Shown: positions 61,309 to 64,000 of the stretch, one piece after another
How positions within the stretch are numbered: position 1 is the stretch's first letter
Layout: each line of letters opens with the position of its first letter
Source of the DNA: Salipiger bermudensis
GTDB taxonomy: Bacteria; Pseudomonadota; Alphaproteobacteria; Rhodobacterales; Rhodobacteraceae
Reading direction: 5' to 3'
Assembly (NCBI RefSeq): GCF_019801965.1
Contig: NZ_JAHVIA010000002.1
Location: forward strand, 310,001-374,000
DNA length: 64,000 nt
The notes under the pieces: model-generated
Told to the model about the DNA's origin: nothing
Seen by the model: only the letters and a program-made list of their open reading frames with translations
The model's database searches: none
Position numbers and translations under genes: made by a program

Positions 61309-62204
61309 AGCTCGGTCTCCCAGGGCGGGTTGGCGCCGGCGCGGCTGACGGTGACCGCCGCCGCCCTGGCGCCGAGCGCGATCGCCGCGCGCAGGTCTTC
61401 CAGCGCCGCGCCGCGCACCGAGCCACGCGACAGCAGCCCGTCGCGCCAGAGCCCGGCCAGGAGGCCGGCGTTAAACGTGTCACCCGCGCCCACGGTGTCG
61501 ACCACCTCGGCGCGCTCCGCCGGGACAGAGATCTCGCCGGCGGCGGAATAGGCCACCACGCCCTCGGCGCCACGGGTCTCGAGCACCAGCGCCACGCCGC
61601 CTGCGATCAGCGCCGCGGGGGTGGTGCCGAGCCAGGCCATGTCCTCGTCGGAGATCTTGACGATATCGGCGCGGGCCAGCATCGCCTCGAGCCGGGCGCG
61701 GTAGCGCGGCTCGTCGGTGATGAAGCCGGGGCGGATGTTGGGATCGATCATCACCAGCCGCTCGCCGGCCCGCGCGCAGAGCGCCGCGTAGCTGTCGGCG
61801 GCCGGCTCGGAGACCAGGCTGATGCCGCCGAAGAACAGCGCCTCGGTCTCGTCGCCAAGCGCGGGCAGGTCGTCTTCCGACAGCATCCGCCCGGCGGTGT
61901 TCTCGTCGTAGAAGGCGTATTGCGCATGGCCGTCGGTCAGGGTGACGAAGGCCAGGGTGGTCGGGCGGTCGGAACGCGGGGAGAGCGCGAAATCCACCCG
62001 AGAGGCGCTGAGCGCATCGGCCAGCACGGTGCCGAAGAGATCGGTCGAGATGCCGCCGAGATAGCCGCTCGGGGCGCCGAGTCGGCCGATCGCGATGGCG
62101 GTGTTGAACACTGCGCCGCCGGCGACGGGGGCAAAGCTCGGCTCGCCGGTGGTGGCGGTCCGGGGCAGCATGTCGATCAGCGATTCGCCGCAGCACAGGA
62201 TCAT
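61305..62204 (-). CDS. frk: PfkB-family fructokinase-like sugar kinase
   Basis: 299-aa ribokinase-fold kinase. N-terminal [37 protein letters not shown], and the C-terminal anion-hole motif [17 protein letters not shown] with catalytic Asp. Resembles bacterial fructokinases, but substrate choice in this family is hard to read. GGGAGGA lies 6 bases before ATG 62204. A GTTAGCGCT element directly upstream resembles the pyk and pckA operators. Co-transcribed with dtd. Confidence 0.88.
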   Translation of the reverse strand: MILCCGESLIDMLPRTATTGEPSFAPVAGGAVFNTAIAIGRLGAPSGYLGGISTDLFGTVLADALSASRVDFALSPRSDRPTTLAFVTLTDGHAQYAFYDENTAGRMLSEDDLPALGDETEALFFGGISLVSEPAADSYAALCARAGERLVMIDPNIRPGFITDEPRYRARLEAMLARADIVKISDEDMAWLGTTPAALIAGGVALVLETRGAEGVVAYSAAGEISVPAERAEVVDTVGAGDTFNAGLLAGLWRDGLLSRGSVRGAALEDLRAAIALGARAAAVTVSRAGANPPWETEL

Positions 62205-62220
62205 CTTCGGTCCTCCCTCT

Positions 62221-62229
62221 GTTAGCGCT
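62221..62229. promoter_or_regulatory. GTTAGCGCT operator-like element before frk
   Basis: GTTAGCGCTGCAAC (62221-62234) carries one perfect GTTAGC half and a degenerate partner, 17 bases upstream of the frk start codon. Related to elements at 33329 and 53446. Confidence 0.3.
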
Positions 62230-62269
62230 GCAACTTGCCGCGTTGCGGGGCCGGAAACAAGGCCCGGAT

Positions 62270-62311
62270 TTGCGCCGGATCAAGGCGGTGCGGGCGAAAC
62301 AGTCGCAAAAT
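62270..62311 (+). promoter_or_regulatory. FNR-type box plus -10, promoter of a candidate sRNA
   Basis: TTGCGCCGGATCAA (62270-62283), 22 bases, CAAAAT (62306-62311). The 22-base gap equals that in the phasin promoter (38513-38554), giving a box centre at -41.5 from a start near 62318. The box is the exact reverse complement of the one before phaC. Confidence 0.4.
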
Positions 62312-62317
62312 GGCATA

Positions 62318-62580
62318 TGTTGGGAGGACAGTGTGTTAGGGCCGATACGATGAAGCGGCCGGTGCCCATGTCTGGGCCGGTTTGCGCCGCTGGCGCGATG
62401 ATCGGCAACAGGCGGGCCTGAGATCACTGCCCCGAGGATAGCGCCGGAGGAGAGCCGGGGCAGGACGATCACGGTGACCAAGGGATAGGTCGACCAAGGC
62501 GGAGATCCCCGTCCCGCCTTCCCCCGAGACCGGTCCCGGATGCCGTGACGTAGGGCGGGCAGCGATGCCCGCCCTATTTC
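62318..62580 (+). ncRNA. Candidate structured small RNA between frk and the zinc-ribbon gene
   Basis: The 382-base gap has no convincing ORF. From the predicted start (about 62318) the plus strand can fold into a closed domain GCCGAT / ATCGGC (62341-62346, 62401-62406) enclosing hairpins near 62359-62380 and GCGCC / GGCGC (62384-62396). It is followed by CTGCCCCG / CGGGGCAG (62427-62434, 62456-62463), AAGGCGG / CCGCCTT (62496-62502, 62514-62520) and the terminator hairpin at 62551-62576. No known RNA family was recognised (not RNase P, tmRNA, SRP or an obvious 6S). Orphan terminator plus promoter make transcription plausible; it is unproven. Confidence 0.4.
62551..62579 (+). terminator. Orphan plus-strand terminator
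   Basis: TAGGGCGGGCA, loop GCGA, TGCCCGCCCTA followed by TTTC. The T-tract is on the plus strand, where no annotated gene ends; on the minus strand it follows the zinc-ribbon gene without a T-tract. Confidence 0.75.
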
Positions 62581-62586
62581 ATCGGG

Positions 62587-63672
62587 CTATTGCCCCTGGG
62601 CGAAGATGAACCCGGCGATCCCGGCAACGATCAGCCCCAGCACCACCGCGGCCGCGATCTTCCAGGCCGACCATGGCCGTTCGCCCTGCACCCGCCCGGT
62701 GGTGCCGTTGACCACGAAGCGGTAAGTCTCGCCGCGGTACTTGTAGGCCGCGAGCCAGACCGGCAGTAGCACGTGTTTGAAGGTGACCGCCGAAACCTGG
62801 GTGTCGACGCCCTCGATGCGCTGGCGGTCGCCGCCGATGTCGAACTTCACGTCGCGCTCGATCTGCCGGTCCATGATGGCGCGGGCCTCGCGGAAGCCCT
62901 CGTCGAGATCGACCTGGTAGCCCTCGGCGCGGAAGCCCGCGAGAAACTCCGGCTGGTAGGGTTCGAGCCTAGTCAGATCCCAGGGCTCGAGCGCGTCGGT
63001 GAACTTTTTCGGCAGCGAGCGCGAGGCCAGCACCAGCACGTCGTCGAAGAACCGCGCCACGCGGCCCGAGACCGAGCGCCAGCGCACCTTGGCGACCTGC
63101 ACGGTCTGGCGCTTGCCGTCGCGCATCACCGTGCGGCGCTCGTGATAGACCGTGCCGCGCTGGCCGCGATAGGCCGAGTGGGTCTGCGCGTCGAAGGTCC
63201 AGTAGGGCACGTAAATGCCCTGCATCTTGCGCCCCTTGCGGGCGTATTCCTTCAATCCGTTCGGCGCGAACCAGAGCCGACCGAGCCAGCCCGTCATGGC
63301 ATCATGGGCGGCGCGTTCATCGAGGATGAAGGGCAGCACGCCGCGCGGCTTGATCTGCCGGTGGGTGCCGGTGTCGGTGACCACGGGGGTGGCGCAGAAC
63401 GGGCATTCGGTGGCGTGGGTGTCGGGGTCGAACTCGACCTCGGCGCCGCAATTGGGGCATTGGGTGACCCGCAGTTCCTCCATCTCCTGCAGCGGCAGCA
63501 GATCGTCGATGGCAGCGCGGAAATCGAGCTCGCGGATCGAATTGGACCACGGCCCGCTCTCGGCGATCTCCTGCACGTCGCCGCAATGGTCACAGACCAG
63601 CTGCCCCTTGGCGGGATCGTAGCGGTAATCGGCGCCGCATTGCTGGCAGGGAAAACGGTGTTCCTCGGTCAT
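62587..63672 (-). CDS. Double zinc-ribbon membrane protein (TFIIB-type ribbon)
   Basis: 361-aa protein. Two N-terminal zinc ribbons: CQQCGADY...CDHCGD (about 8-30) and CPNCGAEV...CPFCATPV (about 72-95). A long middle domain with basic, Tyr-rich parts (YVPYWTFDAQTHSAYRGQRG, VLASRSLPKKFTDAL) follows, then a C-terminal membrane segment (about 337-358, AAAVVLGLIVAGIAGFIFAQ). Automated names such as primosomal N' helicase-like come from the ribbons only; there are no helicase motifs. ATG 63672 is preferred over adjacent GTG 63675. Function unknown, probably membrane-anchored. Confidence 0.75.
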   Translation of the reverse strand: MTEEHRFPCQQCGADYRYDPAKGQLVCDHCGDVQEIAESGPWSNSIRELDFRAAIDDLLPLQEMEELRVTQCPNCGAEVEFDPDTHATECPFCATPVVTDTGTHRQIKPRGVLPFILDERAAHDAMTGWLGRLWFAPNGLKEYARKGRKMQGIYVPYWTFDAQTHSAYRGQRGTVYHERRTVMRDGKRQTVQVAKVRWRSVSGRVARFFDDVLVLASRSLPKKFTDALEPWDLTRLEPYQPEFLAGFRAEGYQVDLDEGFREARAIMDRQIERDVKFDIGGDRQRIEGVDTQVSAVTFKHVLLPVWLAAYKYRGETYRFVVNGTTGRVQGERPWSAWKIAAAVVLGLIVAGIAGFIFAQGQ

Positions 63673-63822
63673 CACGGCCCCATTGTTTCCGGCAGGCCGA
63701 CCCTAGGTCGGATGCCGGGGCGATGGAACCCGGTTTTCCTTTCCGGAACGGCTGTCTAGGGTGGCCCCGGACGGGCCCGCAGCGCGGGCCGCGAAACGAC
63801 ACGGGAACGCTGCAGGCTCGCC

Positions 63823-64000
63823 ATGAGACACCGCATGAACGCCGCGCTGGCAGGGGGGCTGCTCTGCCTTTCCGCCGGGGCCACCAGCGCCGAGGAGGCA
63901 CGCTACCGCTTCGAGTGGCAGGGCGGGGGCGGCTACGTGATGCGCGGCGGCATGTCTTTCGATGCCGACCTGCTCAGCGGCGGCATCGTCATGGCCAGCG
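63823..64000 (+). CDS. Secreted protein, N-terminal fragment
   Basis: The gene runs off the window. The visible 59 codons give a signal peptide (about 1-23, LAGGLLCLSAGATSAEE) and the start of a mature domain (YRFEWQGGGGYVMRGGMSF). ATG 63823 and in-frame ATG 63835 are both possible starts. I do not recognise the family from this part. It diverges from the zinc-ribbon gene across about 150 bases. Confidence 0.5.
   Translation, partial: MRHRMNAALAGGLLCLSAGATSAEEARYRFEWQGGGGYVMRGGMSFDADLLSGGIVMAS

Noticed and set aside
62350-62421. A 23-codon ORF inside the candidate sRNA
   Set aside because: No Shine-Dalgarno at useful distance; it lies in the stem-forming region. It could still be a dual-function RNA, but nothing supports it.
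62587-63672. A second PriA/helicase
   Set aside because: Zinc ribbons invite this name but there is no Walker A, DEAH box or helicase domain; a C-terminal membrane segment is present instead.

Overview
The window is high-GC, gene-dense bacterial chromosome. Its gene set points to the Roseobacter/Rhodobacteraceae branch of the Alphaproteobacteria: chvI-chvG-hprK-rapZ-EIIA-HPr in a row, a C-terminal-domain-only HPr kinase, class I lysyl-tRNA synthetase, an ATP-type PEP carboxykinase, a Rhodobacter-type porin, a class I PHA synthase, and lineage-typical DUF families (DUF2125, DUF3576, DUF4864, DUF1244, DUF3859). No prophage, IS element, integrase, CRISPR array or rRNA operon was seen. One tRNA gene (Arg, UCU) is present.

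Layout. 1-5.4 kb: the tail of a PBP1C-like gene, then a catabolic-looking cluster (DoeA-like M24 hydrolase, cytosolic GGT-like Ntn hydrolase, RidA, and a TIM-barrel protein fused to methylglyoxal synthase). 5.4-9.2 kb: SRAP protein, enoyl-CoA hydratase/SDR pair, DUF2125 protein. 9.2-11.2 kb: argC, whose upstream region looks like an arginine attenuator, a 33-aa membrane peptide and a TerB-like gene. 11.3-19.9 kb: lysS, a large beta-helix protein, a small outer-membrane barrel and a ParA-like ATPase flanking a perfect CtrA box, and an FSA/transaldolase. 20-28 kb: priA, lolA, a lytic transglycosylase lipoprotein, hspQ, a LysE exporter, threonine aldolase, ribF, then a tandem non-coding repeat. 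28-36 kb: yggS, TPR-sulfotransferase, porin, DUF3576 lipoprotein, N-formylglutamate amidohydrolase, pyruvate kinase and rpmI-rplT. 36-41 kb: PAP2 phosphatase, tRNA-Arg, pheS, phasin and PHA synthase. 41-44 kb: an arsenate-resistance operon (arsR-arsC fusion, gapdh, arsJ). 44-50.8 kb: MaoC-Pta fusion, 3-hydroxybutyryl-CoA dehydrogenase, acyltransferase and nitrogen-type PTS parts. 50.8-55 kb: chvG/chvI and pckA. 55-64 kb: DUF3859 and YbjN proteins, a tannase-family esterase, proC, csaA, a 2-hydroxyacid dehydrogenase, dtd-frk, a structured RNA candidate and a zinc-ribbon membrane protein.

How the parts connect. Central carbon flux is prominent: pyk, pckA and the fructokinase gene each carry a GTTA-n-CG-n-TAAC-like (LacI-type) element upstream. 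PHB metabolism (phaC, phasin, 3-hydroxybutyryl-CoA dehydrogenase, MaoC-Pta) is spread over about 10 kb, and FNR/CRP-type boxes lie at phaC and the phasin gene. The most interesting signals are regulatory: (i) a possible arginine attenuator before argC, with a five-Arg leader peptide and mutually exclusive antiterminator and terminator; (ii) an orphan plus-strand terminator preceded by a structured region and a promoter with the same geometry as the phasin promoter, a candidate FNR-type-regulated sRNA; (iii) a 28-bp perfect palindrome over the start of the arsR-arsC fusion; (iv) covarying palindromic repeat families. All of these come from reading the sequence and were not tested computationally.
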